Below, piece by piece: positions 31,109 through 42,078 of a stretch of 64,000 nucleotides of DNA. Position 1 is the stretch's first letter, and each line of letters starts with the position of its first letter. The notes beneath the pieces were generated by a model. That model did no database searches. It was not told the DNA's origin and worked only from the letters and a program-made list of their open reading frames with translations. This DNA is from Chrysogorgia sp. JL179-B06 (lineage: Eukaryota; Cnidaria; Anthozoa; Scleralcyonacea; Chrysogorgiidae), in contig JAYKKM010000159.1 of NCBI GenBank assembly GCA_035772405.1, positions 626,501 through 690,500 of the forward strand, written 5' to 3'. The position numbers and the translations under genes were made by a program.

Positions 31109-31111
<3 letters not shown>

Positions 31112-31172
31112 CTGGTGAATTGAGTTTATACTGTCGGTAGAGTGCTCAATGCATTAATTTGCAGAGCGTAAT

Positions 31173-31367
31173 AAATTGTAGATAAATCAAAGACAAGACA
31201 TCACTTTGCTGTTACTCCAAGTTTCACGCTTACGCGATCGTCAGACAGACTTTAAAGTCTGTCTGACGATCGCGTAAGAAGACAGACTTTAAAGTCTGTC
31301 TGACGATCGCGTAAGCGTGAAACTCGGAGTAACAGCAAAGTGATGTCTTGTCTTTGATTTATCTACA

Positions 31368-31371
<4 letters not shown>
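31173..31371. repeat. Palindrome of about 85-90-bp arms carrying hammerhead-like sequences on both strands
   Basis: The arm starting AAATTGTAGATAAATCAAAG (31173) is inverted at the right end (to 31371). The centre contains two direct copies of GTCTGTCTGACGATCGCGTAAG. On the plus strand CTGACGA (31300-31306), a CGC/GCG stem with a GTAA loop, GAAA (31319-31322), a three-pair stem III and a four-pair stem I (31296-31299 with 31332-31335) fit a hammerhead, except for a U-U at the first pair of stem II. The minus-strand counterpart lies near 31218-31260. It is flanked by (TA)n on the right. Confidence 0.6.

Positions 31372-31454
<83 letters not shown>
31372..31454. repeat. (TA)n microsatellite
   Basis: About 83 bp of pure TA directly abutting the palindrome. 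Confidence 0.95.
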
Positions 31455-31460
<6 letters not shown>

Positions 31461-31924
31461 CTTATTCCACTTGACATCATATATACAAGTTGTTTAACTT
31501 CTATTCGGGATTTGAAATGTGCCCATTAAAATTTTATACAACGTAAAGTGGCTTCCTGCTGTCCTACTTTATTACAAATCTCATGTTAAGGTGAATTTAG
31601 ATTAATAACTGAAGTGACTTGGATTAATAATGATCAAATACACCGTGATATTGTATAACCGCAGCTCCTCTCGCTGTTGTTATATCAACAAAGCAAAATA
31701 TTTTACTATGTTTATTGCAGGGGGTGCTCGATATAGCTTCCTATTTTGACTAACATAGTTGATTTTTGTCAGGATATAGGTCCCAAACTTGCCATCCAAC
31801 AAACTTGCTGAACAGATCCCAGATTCAATACATGATCGTATGAGTTTTTTAAACAGACGACGCAAAACTATAATTTTTAATATTATCAGTGTTAAATGCG
31901 TAGCAGATACAATTCGCAAAACTC

Positions 31925-33775
31925 CATCAAATAAGGTCGCGGGCTTATAGACAAAATCCTATGTAAAATCTTTAAGAGTGTTGTTGATGTTATTGATGAA
32001 ACTCTATCAAAGATATTTAATAGCTCCATTCAAAGTGTAATTTTCCCAGATGATAGTGGAAAACTGCTAAAGTGTCACCAATCTATAAGGCTGAAGACAA
32101 GTCTATAAATAATTATAGACTAATATCTGTATTGTCTGTAGTCTCAAAAATGATGGAAAAAATTATATTTAATTTATAATTATCTTAGTGCAAAATATGG
32201 GAGGCGCAGGTTCAAATCGTGGGTCGGACCACCATTCAGAGTCTTAAAAATAATTGAGGAGAAAGTGCTGCCTTTGCAATAATACTAGGAAATGGTAAGA
32301 CTTTCGGGTCTTCTCGGATAACGACCTACCGTATTCCTTCGGAACCCCTATCAATTGGGCGTGTGACCTGTTGCGGTATTCCGTTCAGCTATAAGGGTGA
32401 TAAATCTAATAAATTAAACTAAATATAAACTTATTACGATAGTACGACTGCAAATCAAATCAAGAAACTTTGAAATAGCGATCGAAATCGTCGAAATATG
32501 TCGAAAAGTCTAAAAAGAGTGAAGATTGAATGCCCGTCCTGCAACAGAGTATTCGATAGGCGCAAAAAGGTTAAACACATTTTGTGTATCAAAACAATTT
32601 TTAGTTACTTTATTTATTCATTTCTGTGTGCAAAAAATTGGTTACGTAGCGAATAAACTTGTCGGAAATTGTAAAAGCTTTGCCCCACCACCGAAAAGGC
32701 GAATTTCCGCCATTGCAGATACAACTACTATAGTAGTACGCAGACGATACCAGTATAACGTTATGGGACTCTGATATCACCACGCTTGAAAACAGAATTA
32801 ATAATAATTTAGCAGGATTAAATAACTGGTTGAAAGCAAATCGTTTTTGCTTAAATAAATTTAAGAGTGAATAATATATGATAATTGGGTCTGCACAACG
32901 AATTAACAATTAACTGCTGATCCTAATCTTTTAATAGGGAATGTAAATAAATTGAAGAGAGTCAAATTTAAAAAAAGTACTAGGGGTTGTTGTTGAATAG
33001 AGTCTAAATTGGCATGACCATATAGACAGCATTTGTGGAAAGGTTAAAAGAGGTCTTGGTGTATTTGCGAAGGATTCGGGACGTTATACCCAGGGACTCA
33101 TTAAATAAAGTATTTTATACCACTATGCAACCTCACTTTGATTATTTCTCTTCGGTATAATTGTAATAAAAGTATTAAAGATAAATTGCAAAAACTGAAA
33201 AATAGGGCAGGAAAATAATTACGCGATCTGGCTACGAAATTAGATCAACTGGAACACGGGAACAGTTAGGCTGGCAAAAACTAGAAGATCCGTGGTTATT
33301 AAGTAAGGCAGTGTTAATGTTCAAAGTAATATCTGGTCCCTATACTTATAACCTCTCGGAGGAATTTTCTAGAAGGAACACAGCTTATGATTACATTAAC
33401 ATTAAAAACCCAATAAAACCCAATAAACATTAACATTAATTAATACAAATTTTCTTCAAAATAGTCTGGCCTATAATGGAGCAGTTGCCTGGAATTCTAT
33501 ACGTACCGAAATAAAACTTTTAGAAAACATTGAAATTTTTAAAAGTAAATTGACTTTTTAACAATATTTTAATATTATAGTACTTTGTTGTATTAGTTTA
33601 GTATATAGTTAGTATATAATTCGTTTGTTTAGTTATATAGTTATTTTTATGATATCAAATGTAAATTATAGTTCTTAAAATGTTTACCTAGTATGTGTAC
33701 ACGGTAAAATATGCTCTCTGAAAGAGCATATTTTATGAAGGGACCCCCGTGTTTAAATAAAGTTCATTCATTCAT
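31925..33775 (+). pseudogene. CR1/L2-like non-LTR retrotransposon RT relic with SINE insertion
   Basis: Plus-strand fragments in changing frames give KVSPIYKAEDKSINNYR-like sequence near 32065-32120, the RT block before the active site, then ADDT near 32718 within an eroded active-site region, LENRINNNLAGLNNWLKANRF near 32790-32850, and a C-terminal domain (NGAVAWNSIRTEIK) near 33475. The 3' end at about 33750-33775 is AATAAAGTTCATTCATTCATTCG. Stops and frameshifts are frequent. The relic is interrupted at about 32200-32420 by a different repeat. Confidence 0.75.
32195..32420 (+). repeat. SINE-like insertion with tRNA-type B box
   Basis: It contains GGTTCAAATCGTGGG (B-box-like), GAGAAAGTGCTGCCTTTG and GACTTTCGGGTCTTCTCGG. 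I associate this combination with a SINE family common in corals and anemones, from memory. It interrupts the RT relic. Confidence 0.55.
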
Positions 33776-33971
33776 TCGTTTTGTAAAATAATACTTTTAT
33801 TATTTATAAACCTCTTTTAACCCTGCTTTCGTCAGTTTTCTACTGAATGACGGCCGTAATAGTTCCGAAGAGTAACACAATCTTTGATTGATCGTTGGTA
33901 ATAAACCGTGTAAGCTATCCAGGTCAGTGTTATTTTTAAGAAATAGAAAACATTTTCCGTGTTTACATACA

Positions 33972-34093
33972 GTTATATAAACACGAGTGGAAGTTTGGGA
34001 GAACGAGAAATCATAGTGGGAACACGAGCCCGTAAGGTGAGTGTTTCCACGCGATTTCGAGTTCTCCCAAACTTTCACGAGTGTTTATATAAC
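33972..34093. mobile_element. Palindromic element (GTTATATAAACACGAGTGG ends), copy 1
   Basis: Perfect-type inverted ends GTTATATAAACACGAGTG and GTTTGGGAGAAC around a short centre. The same element occurs at 34389-34510, and the flanking DNA is also duplicated with a spacing of about 417 bp. Confidence 0.8.
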
Positions 34094-34204
34094 GTATGGG
34101 AACACAGATAAAAATGTTTTCTATTTCTTTTATAAAATAACCTGTAGAAAGCAAAGAAAATGTACAAATATCTTTTTCATCAACACGTAAATTCTCCTTA
34201 CTCG

Positions 34205-34345
34205 TATGATGGCGCCGTGATGTCTAATTGATGGCGTATGATGGCTAATTGATGGCGTATGATGGCTAATTGATGGCGTATGATGGCTAATTGATGGCAT
34301 ATGATGGCTAATTGATGGCGTATCACAATGGCGTAATCCATCCAT
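34205..34345. repeat. ATGGCTAATTGATGGCGT minisatellite
   Basis: Six or so copies of an 18-21-bp unit, followed by ATTACGCCATT-type sequence. Also at 34620-34735, and inverted at 8870-8935 and 9990-10060. Confidence 0.85.
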
Positions 34346-34388
34346 GTTATATTTAAGAAATAAAAAACATTTTCCGTGTTTACATACA

Positions 34389-34510
34389 GTTATATAAACA
34401 CGAGTGGAAGTTTGGGAGAACGAGAAATCATAGTGGGAGCACGAGCCCGTAGGGCGAGTATTTCCACGCGATTTCGAGTTCTCCCAAACTTCCACGAGTG
34501 TTTATATAAC
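34389..34510. mobile_element. Palindromic element, copy 2
   Basis: Near-identical to copy 1 at 33972-34093. With the following minisatellite it forms a duplicated composite unit. Confidence 0.8.
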
Positions 34511-34619
34511 GTATGGGAACACGGATAAAAATGTTTTCTATTTCTTTTATAAAATAACCCGTAGAAAGCGAATAAAATGTTCAAATATATTTTTTATCAA
34601 CACGTAAATTCTCCTTACT

Positions 34620-34735
34620 GCGTATGATGGCGCCGTGATGTATAATTGATGGCCGTATGATGGCGTATGATGGCTAATTGATGGCGTATGATGGCTAATT
34701 GATGGCGTATCACGATGGCGTAATCCATCCATGTT
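34620..34735. repeat. ATGGCTAATTGATGGCGT minisatellite, second block
   Basis: Fewer copies than the first block. The GCCTGATATAAACACGGTAAC module follows at 34739-34800. Confidence 0.8.
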
Positions 34736-34807
34736 ATATAGCCTGATATAAACACGGTAACTGACCAATCACAGCGTGCGTAAGACACAACTTATTTTAT
34801 AATTAAC

Positions 34808-34906
34808 AATTAGACAACGAGTCCGAGTTTTCTATGAGCTGATAGTCAACGAGGGCGAAGCCCGAGTTGACTATCGCTCATAGAAAACGAGGGCAGTTGT
34901 CTAATT
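34808..34906. mobile_element. 99-bp palindromic element
   Basis: AATTAGACAAC, GAGTTTTCTATGAGC and GATAGTCAAC on the left pair with GTTGACTATC, GCTCATAGAAAAC and GTTGTCTAATT on the right, around a GGCGAAGCC centre. Likely a MITE or snapback element. Confidence 0.85.
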
Positions 34907-35180
34907 ATTTTAGTATAAATTAGTTACAAGTTAATTCTAACACAAAAACAATTTTTTATTTCATAAAATATGTTAAATATTCTTTCGAATAAGAAAAACG
35001 TTTTATTACGAGTCCGACTGTTGCCCGACTGTTGCCGAAGATACGATACATAGTGAAAGCATCACGTGTTTCGACAGTTCATTCATCAAACGAAGATCAA
35101 ACCCTCTCCAAAAAAAAACTGCCAAACAAAGGCAGAGTCTCAAGAAACGTTTTAAATAGCAGAGATTGCAAGGATAAAGT

Positions 35181-36628
35181 TTACATGGACGATCCAAAGT
35201 AGTTGTTGTTGACGATATTCACCGAACAACCCTGAAACTGGAAATTTGGAGCAGAGTGAAAGAACGACTCTTGACTTGTCATCGATGATTGATCGATGTT
35301 GACATCAACAGCTGAGAACGGTGGTCGAGCTGAAACTGTAGACTTCGGAGGAACTGTTATGGACATTCTTCCGTTGGCTTGCTCTTCTGGGTTTTTGTCG
35401 TCAGAACTTGCAAAGAATTCGCTTAGAATCGCCGACATATTCTCCTTTTGTTGAAATGACGTAAGACTCGATACTCGCAGTCGCAGCGGACTTGTGGCCT
35501 GTGACACATTTAATATGGCGGGTTTCAACATCTGCATTTGACAAAACTGTCACAGACGTTGCTCGTATCCAATAATTGCTCAACGGGGGATTTATGTTGG
35601 CATTTTGGACATGGTACGCATCATCGAATTGAGTGAATTCTGACCGAGAGGTGAATTACAAAACCAAACAGCTTCCACTTGTGGGTTGAACTTTGACGAG
35701 TTATCTCTTGGCCTCGGCTCTGGAAAAGGAAATCTGCATCTGGATTGAGATGACCGAGGAAATTTTTTACAGTTTCCACAGGGCATCTTGGAGACTCGCG
35801 GACTTCAAACATTTTCCCATCTGATTCATCTTGTTCGTCGAGAAGACCGCCTTGATGATTTTTCCTGGCTAATATAGCACCCGGAACGTCGCGTTGGAGC
35901 TCAAAATAGCGTTTTCCACCAGCGGTTGTTCTTAATACCAGCATTTCCTTTCTCATTTGCCTTTGGTTCTCACGACCTCTCTTGCCAAAGTAAAAGGTTA
36001 TGTAGAACCAAGCAGTACGCACGAGTTGTGTGGGACATTTTGAATTCGCCAGACCAAGCTGCTCTTCCTCAAACAACTTCTCAACCTGTTCCTTGGTAAT
36101 GGGATATTTATGGACAACACCTGCAATTTTTCCTTCTCTTCGCAATGATTTTTCAAATGCGTCAAGAGCATCATTTGCTTGTTTGAATTGGGGGTCGTTT
36201 ATTATCGACCAAGGCTTGTTGTTTTGGGCGCCTCTAACAAATCTTTCGACTGCTGCAAGGATTGATTTCGGTGACAACAACTTTAAAGAATGAACCATCT
36301 TTCTTAGGAACACAAAGGTAAAACTTTTTTAAGCAATTTGCCAATTCTTCTTTTGACATTTCTTGTATCGAGACTGTGTATTCAGGTCGACTTTCGAGCC
36401 ACTCTAGGAAATGTCGCATGACAAAAATGTTTTCGGAAATATTTTTTGTAGCGAAAAGGCGTTTTCAAAATGTGTTTGCTATATTGTTTGAAGTTAAGAA
36501 AGATAATACTATCTTAATACCATTAATAATTCTCATCCCATATCTTGTTGCATTTTTTGTTGTTTTCGGAACTGCGCTTCAATTAAATTTTCAATTTCTT
36601 CATTTGAAATGTCCGCAAATCTCGACGC
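35181..36628 (-). pseudogene. Crypton-type tyrosine recombinase transposon relic (DUF3504-like)
   Basis: The minus strand starts MASRFADISNEEIENL near 36628, then after breaks FLEWLESRPEYTVSI (36410). The recombinase core runs 36290-35640: SILAAVERFVRG, DPQFKQANDALDAFEKSL, VRTAWFYITFYFGKRGREN (with a catalytic-type Arg) and CPVETVKNFLGHLNPDADFLF. After another frame change comes [12 protein letters not shown] and then [18 protein letters not shown] and SIESY at about 35560-35480, which carry the R, H and Y of the active site. The C-terminal tail ends NIVNNNYFG at 35190. At least three frameshifts disable it. The order matches Crypton proteins and the related KIAA1958/ZMYM domains. Confidence 0.88.
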
Positions 36629-36639
36629 CATTGTTGCGC

Positions 36640-37255
36640 GAAAAAGTTTAAGAGCTGCATTTAACAGAGCTAATAAGATGCCAAGTGATTGGTCAATTGC
36701 TTTAAAATGATTATTTTTATTGGCTTATCCCAGAGGTTTATATCAGCAGATATAAACTCCTCCAACAGCCAATGAAAATTGAGGATTTGTGATATAAACT
36801 TGTAAATTTATACTAAAGCCTGATATAAACACGGTAACTGACCAATCACAGCGTGCGTAAGACACGACTTATTTTATAAATGCCTATAGCAGATGACATG
36901 TAGCAATAGGACCTTGTAGCGAATTGTAGAGAAATAACTTGTAGCGAAATTAGCGATCTAGCATGTATTAGCGAATAGACGAGTTTTATTTAAACTTCTT
37001 TAATGACGGTATAAAACCCTTCACCTTAAGAGTGATCTTCATAGGGGCCGTCATTACAAATAAACTACTATTACATATCAAAATAGAACTATAATTACAA
37101 ATACATCTAAAAATGGAACTATTACAACTACACCTTAAAAAGGATAATATAAAGTTAATCTAAAATACAAAAACTAAAAAGTCTATAAAACGATACACTA
37201 CTATTAAACTACATTTATTACATCAGTTAAAATTCAAATTATTAATATAATTCTT
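36640..37255. other. No gene; repeat module and AT-rich spacer
   Basis: It contains another copy of the GCCTGATATAAACACGGTAAC module (36820-36880) and an imperfect inverted repeat around TTTATATCAGCAGATATAAA (36737-36756). Confidence 0.5.
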
Positions 37256-38760
37256 TAAAATATTTGTAGACAATTGTTGTCTTTAAGATAATGTGGTAAA
37301 TTATTCCAAAGCTTGGCTCCACGATAAGCAAGACGTCGCTTCAAAGCATTAGTTCTTGTTTTTTCTAATTTCAACATGGTAATTATTACTACGCAATTAA
37401 TACCTTGTATTATTTGTCAATTCAAATTAATTTTCTTGAAAATTTGGCATATCACCAATTAACAACTTGTGAACAAGGGTGGCAATTTGTTTGTCTCTTT
37501 GTTGTTTTAAAGGTTGCCAATCTAATTTATCCAAGGCAACGCTGGACCTAATTTCGTAGTTATCTCCAGTGATCACTCTCGCTGCCCGATTTTGCAATTT
37601 TTGAAGTATTTCTTGTAAAGTGTTAGAACAGTTTCCCCAAACCGCAGAACAATTATAATCAAAGTAAGGTTAAACAATACTGTTATATAGTGCTAATAAA
37701 GAATATCTTGGTATAAATGGTTTAATACGTCGCATAATTCATAAGCCTTTTGATACCTTTTTGCTATACTATCAATTTGTTTATGCCAAGTCATACATTC
37801 ATCAATTATAATAATAATAATAATAATAATAAAAGACGTATTAGGAGCATTATACAATAGTCTCAATGCTCTTACAACAATATATTCTTAATTTTACTTA
37901 TAAAACTAATTACAGTTTCATTATAAGATAAAGCCTACACATATATTACCACTATGAACAAAAAACTATTAATTTTTTGAAAAAGAAAACTCTTAAGTCT
38001 GACTTAAAACTACTTAACATATCAAAGCTTCTAATTTCCTGTGGTAATGAATTCCACAGTTTTGGTGCGGCAACCGAGAATGTTCTGTCTCCATCAGTCA
38101 CCGTTTTGGATTTTGGCTCAAGTAGAAGATTTCGGTCAGATGATCTCAAAGCACGAGTGGGTTTATATTTAGTTAGCAAATCAATAATATAAACAGGCGC
38201 CTGGCCATGTAAAGCCTTGAAAGTAATTATTAGTATCTTAAAAACAATCCTTGATCTCTCTTAATTATCACACCTAGTCGGTTTTTGATGAAGTGTCCTT
38301 TCTGACACTTGTTCCATTTAAATTTACAGTTGAATCGTTTCCAATGTTTCCAACGCGATCCAACAACCATATATTCAGTTTTATCAACATTTAGCGGTAA
38401 TCTATTTGCTATAAGCCACTTGTGAATATTTTCTAAGTCAACATCTAAAATTCAAAATTTGTTGCAGTTCATTTATCGATTTTGCCGGACAGTTAAATTT
38501 GTGTCGTCAGCAAACATAGCAGTTGATGAAAACTCTAAACAATTCGGGAAATCATAAATTCAAATCAGGAATAAGGGTCCCAAGTTTGATCCCGGAGGAA
38601 CGCCGCATGTAACAGGGTTAGCTTTAGACAATGTCTGATTTATTTTGCACGTTTGTGTCCTATTAGTGAGGTAAGACTTAAACAACTTCAAGGAGGAATT
38701 ATTCACACCATATGAGTAGTGATACCCCCCCATCTGGCCCCCAAAGGGATGCCGCCTCAT
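37255..38760 (-). pseudogene. CR1/L2-like reverse transcriptase relics, nested
   Basis: Minus strand. 38740-38560 encodes an RT segment with SYLTNRTQTCKIN and GVPPGSNLGPLF; 38540-38480 gives MFADDTNL, the catalytic motif. 38179-37952 (GDRTFSVAAPKLWNSLPQEIR) is a C-terminal domain of a different copy, and 37800-37440 (LQKLQNRAARVITGDNYEIR, KLDWQPLKQQRDKQ) is the C-terminal part of the first or a third copy. A TAA trinucleotide run at 37812-37838 separates them. Frames are broken throughout. Confidence 0.75.
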
Positions 38761-38764
38761 TAAA

Positions 38765-39760
38765 TATTCAATTTTTAATTATTCATTCTCAGGCTCCTTT
38801 AGGACCCTCTAACCCTAGTCTCATTACGTCATGACTTCTAGTCTTCCTGGGGGAGCCTTAACCCTAATTATTTATTCAGATACGTCATTAAACCTTCAGG
38901 ATCCCTAACCCTAGCCTCGTGTACCTGTAGGATCCCAAACCCTAATTAGTATTCAATTTAATATTATTATTCATACCAGTCTTCACTAACCCTAGTCCTC
39001 TTCCTGCGCTCTCATTCCCGACTCCTTCCGAACTTGATTTCCGAAGGCATTACGTCATCAAAAGGTAGCTCTTATTGCTTTTAATAATATAAGAAATGCC
39101 TTTGTAATTATACACTTCGTCTCCCTACGGCAATGTGAATGTGGGAAAGTGGGCAGCCCGAGAGCAGCGCATGCGCCATGGATATGATATGAACTAAAGA
39201 GAGTAACGAAGAAGCATCTTATACTTTCACGTCTTAAAAATGTACGATCAACAGAGATTTATACGATTTGCCTCGCTGATACATCGGTTAGATATTCGAT
39301 AGATCTATGCAAATAAGAACCGCTTTAGGAAGGTTATGGAGGATAGTATATTTTAAAAATCGCGGAGTCGAACGAATCATAACGGCTTATACGATTGTAT
39401 CGGACTTTACGGCTTTACAAAGTTCATAAGGCCTCTAGTGTGTAAAGTAAGCGATTCCTTGGATAAAGAAATACTTCGGCAAGGTAATCGAAAAAAGAAG
39501 TCAAAGGTATCGATTTTTCCTAAGCGAGATAAAACCTTGCTTGGTATATATTATATTAGCTATTAAATTATTCAAGAGATAGCTTGTCAAACGAAGCGAA
39601 GGTTGAGTGACCACACAGACAATAGCGCATGGGTCATTAACAGTCATTAGTGCTCAACTCGGAAATATTTGCATGACTTGGGAATAATTAATTTGTTTTG
39701 AGGGTAAATACTGGGATTTTGAGGGTAAAAAATAGTCAATATGGGATGATGAGGGATAAA
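38765..39760. other. No gene; dispersed AACCCTA-like motifs
   Basis: About seven spaced copies of AACCCTA or TAACCCTAG occur at 38800-39000, too irregular for telomeric repeat. The remainder is unremarkable. Confidence 0.45.
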
Positions 39761-39792
39761 TAACGGTGGAGTCTATACCGCGTGAAGAGGCC

Positions 39793-40011
39793 ATGGCAAA
39801 CGTGAATGAACGTGTTGGGCCGGAATTCAATGAAGCTCTAAGAGTATTGAAACTGCGCAACCATGGAGATACTTTAGATCATTTAAGACATTTGAAAAGA
39901 ACTTCAGAAACAATGTTATACGCATTATGGGATTATTGTCAAAAGATATTGACTCCTGAAACTAAGTGTATTCTAGGTTATTTAAGATATTGGCGTGAAA
40001 TGAATCAGTAA
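39793..40011 (+). CDS. Small hypothetical ORF outside the compact element
   Basis: 72 codons from ATG 39793 (MANVNERVGPEFNEALRVLK), soluble and helical, with LRHLKRTSETMLYALWDY. An in-frame extension to 39766 would need a GTG start. It lies about 160 bp outside the left inverted repeat. Not recognised; it may be an unrelated remnant. Confidence 0.3.
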   Translation: MANVNERVGPEFNEALRVLKLRNHGDTLDHLRHLKRTSETMLYALWDYCQKILTPETKCILGYLRYWREMNQ

Positions 40012-40214
40012 ACTATTATTATATCATGTTGCTTAGTAAATTTTGATCATTTTGAATATTAAATACGTTTGCTGATATGTCACGTGTGTAATTAGTGTTG
40101 TCACGAGTCTATATCGAATGCTTTTTCGGTGCTTAAGGGGGGAAAAAGTATTGCCAAGTGTGGAACTCGAACGCATGAATTACAAAATAAGGTTTCTTGG
40201 CAGAAAAAGTATAA

Positions 40215-40459
40215 TTGAACGGCTTTACTTCATAGAGAACGACCGAGTGAGGAGTTCGAACGATGATATAAAGCGGACTAACTAAACTTAACAGCTTGAA
40301 TAAATTTGTCCACCTGCTCATAGATAAAAGCGTGGGAGCCATTAAGCGTAATTAAAGGTTACATGCAATTCCACAGACAAAAGAGGGCACACATATTTCG
40401 ATAAACACATCAAATAAATAGTATACAATATTGAGTTTATGAGATTTTTATTTCAAGTT
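40215..40459. repeat. Left terminal inverted repeat of the compact element
   Basis: It is the reverse complement of 43541-43785; both also encode the same spurious peptide. The inner edge contains AATAAA reading out of the adjacent gene, which would serve as polyadenylation signal. Confidence 0.92.
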
Positions 40460-40470
40460 ACAAATAGTGG

Positions 40471-41193
40471 TTATGATTTAAGCTCAATCATAATATTATC
40501 TCCAGTGCCATCTGTTACAATAGTATACGGACATGCAGTACAAAAAACAATATTGTGTGATATAGTCAAAGGTGATGCTAAGCCACATAATTTACATTGA
40601 TGAATATTGTTGTAAAAGTCTTGCCATAAACATTTGGGGCATATAGCTAAATGTACACCAGTCATCTTGCTTTCACAGTAATTACAAATGTATCGACTCT
40701 CATCTTTATCAATGTCATATTGCGAGATTGTTTCTTCCTCTTCCTCTTCTTCTTCCTCGTCATCTTCGTCTTCTTCCTCGTCATCTTCGGAGTTCTCCGC
40801 GGCGCTTCTCTCTTCGCTGCTTTCATATTCCGAATCTGTATCTTCTGTTCCTTCGCGTGCCAGTAATGCAAGTACTTCAGGATTTTCAATGAGATTCTTA
40901 TTGACTTTGACTTCTGCAAGCCCTCTCACGAAAACGTTTAGGCCAGGCGGTTTGGGAATGTCGGTATCGTATTCGGATACACAATATTCGATCAGATTGA
41001 CAATATTTGTGTTCGGTATAACTCTACCATTGTAAACGATTTCCCGTTGAGCATTCCATATCAAAATGTCATGTGATATAAGCAAACTGTGGAGAAGATT
41101 TGAAGCCTTTTCAACATTGTTGTTAAAATGGGATAGTACATGTCGAATGCGTTGATCATTGTAAAAGGGAGATGTTTCTTCGCTGGTGTCCAT
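40471..41193 (-). CDS. Acidic zinc-ribbon protein, Polinton-associated
   Basis: 240 residues. The N-terminal half (SPFYNDQRIRHVLSHFNNN, VYNGRVIPNTNIVNLIEY) resembles an unnamed conserved Polinton protein as I remember it. Residues about 115-155 are a long Asp/Glu run from a (TTC/TCC) codon tract. The C-terminal 75 residues have eight Cys in CxxC pairs (CNYCESK, CPKC, CKLCG, CTAC) that would bind two zinc ions. A nuclear, DNA- or protein-binding role is inferred. Intact frame; its stop is 11 bp from the left inverted repeat, which supplies the polyadenylation signal. Confidence 0.7.
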   Translation of the reverse strand: MDTSEETSPFYNDQRIRHVLSHFNNNVEKASNLLHSLLISHDILIWNAQREIVYNGRVIPNTNIVNLIEYCVSEYDTDIPKPPGLNVFVRGLAEVKVNKNLIENPEVLALLAREGTEDTDSEYESSEERSAAENSEDDEEEDEDDEEEEEEEEETISQYDIDKDESRYICNYCESKMTGVHLAICPKCLWQDFYNNIHQCKLCGLASPLTISHNIVFCTACPYTIVTDGTGDNIMIELKS

Positions 41194-41231
41194 GACTTCG
41201 ACTGACTCTAGTACAATGAACTGATTTTCTT

Positions 41232-41550
41232 TTATACTAATTCTGCAAGTCCTTCTAAAACTGGACCAAGTAACAGACCGAGAAATCCTCCTCCTCGCTG
41301 GACCAGTATTTGTTTCTTTCTCATGAAACTTCTTCCGGGGTCAACTAAAGTACTTATGTCGTTTTCGTACGGTCTCACTTTTTCGATCGTTTCCCGAGGT
41401 AATTCGTATTTCATTTTGCAAAACATTATGGATACAGTCATGTATACACTTAACTTGTTCGGGGGTAGCTCTCTCAAGAAGCGCCTGTTGTTCTCCAGAA
41501 TTCGACAAACAGTAATGTCGAAGAAAAGCTCTCTGCTTCTTGTTAAACAT
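41232..41550 (-). pseudogene. pX-like small virion protein, broken by a frameshift
   Basis: The first part (from ATG 41550, MFNKKQRAFLRHYCLSNSG) is a helical segment with CIHDCIHNVLQNEI. The second part is in another frame (from LPRETIEK near 41400) and ends with KKQILVQRGGGFLGLLLG, a basic stretch, Gly-rich hinge and hydrophobic C-terminus. The two parts correspond to one protein family that I know from Polintons and adintoviruses (pX-like, proposed core or membrane-active protein). The break is near 41405. Each frame continues as an ORF past the break, so a sequencing error, a recent indel or a programmed shift cannot be separated by eye. Confidence 0.55.
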
Positions 41551-41654
41551 CTCTGTACGATAGCCAACGTATAAATGACGAGGTCACCCCCTGAAGTACA
41601 CCTTTTATATTACTCTTTACTCATTTACTCCATGGCAAGATAACATAAGGACAT

Positions 41655-42025
41655 AAGGATAAAGATAAAGATAAAGATAAAGATAAAGATAAAGATAAAG
41701 ATAAAGATAAAGATAAAGATAAAGATAAGGATAAGGATAAGGATAAGGATAAGGATAAGGATAAGGATAAGGATAAGGATAAGGATAAGGATAAGGATAA
41801 GGATAAGGATAAGGATAAGGATAAGGATAAGGATAAGGATAAGCTATATAGGATAAGGCCATAAGGATAAGGATAAGGCCATAATGATAAAGATAAGGCC
41901 ATAAAGATAAAGATAAGGCCATAAAGATAAAGATAAGCCCATAAAGATAAAGATAAGGCCATAAAGATAAGCTATATAGGATAAGGCCATAAAGATAAAG
42001 ATAAGGATAAGGATAAGGATAAATT
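41655..42025. repeat. ATAAAG/ATAAGG hexamer microsatellite in a divergent gene spacer
   Basis: About 370 bp of GATAAA then GATAAG repeats, with GCCATAAAG variants at the right. It occupies the whole spacer between the pX-like gene and the ATPase gene, where both promoters should be. Confidence 0.95.
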
Positions 42026-42078
42026 CATAGAACATTCCTGAGAAACATCATTTGGCTTCTAGTCTTCACCGAGTGAAC

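Noticed and set aside
38800..39000. Telomere-like AACCCTA copies
   Set aside because: Copies are irregularly spaced and interleaved with unrelated sequence, so not an interstitial telomere array.
40688..41035. Poly-Ser plus-strand frame
   Set aside because: It is the antisense of the Asp/Glu run in the acidic zinc-ribbon gene.
41617..42035. Repetitive open frames of LSLSL, PYPY or LYLY type
   Set aside because: They arise from the ATAAGG/ATAAAG microsatellite and show all frames open.
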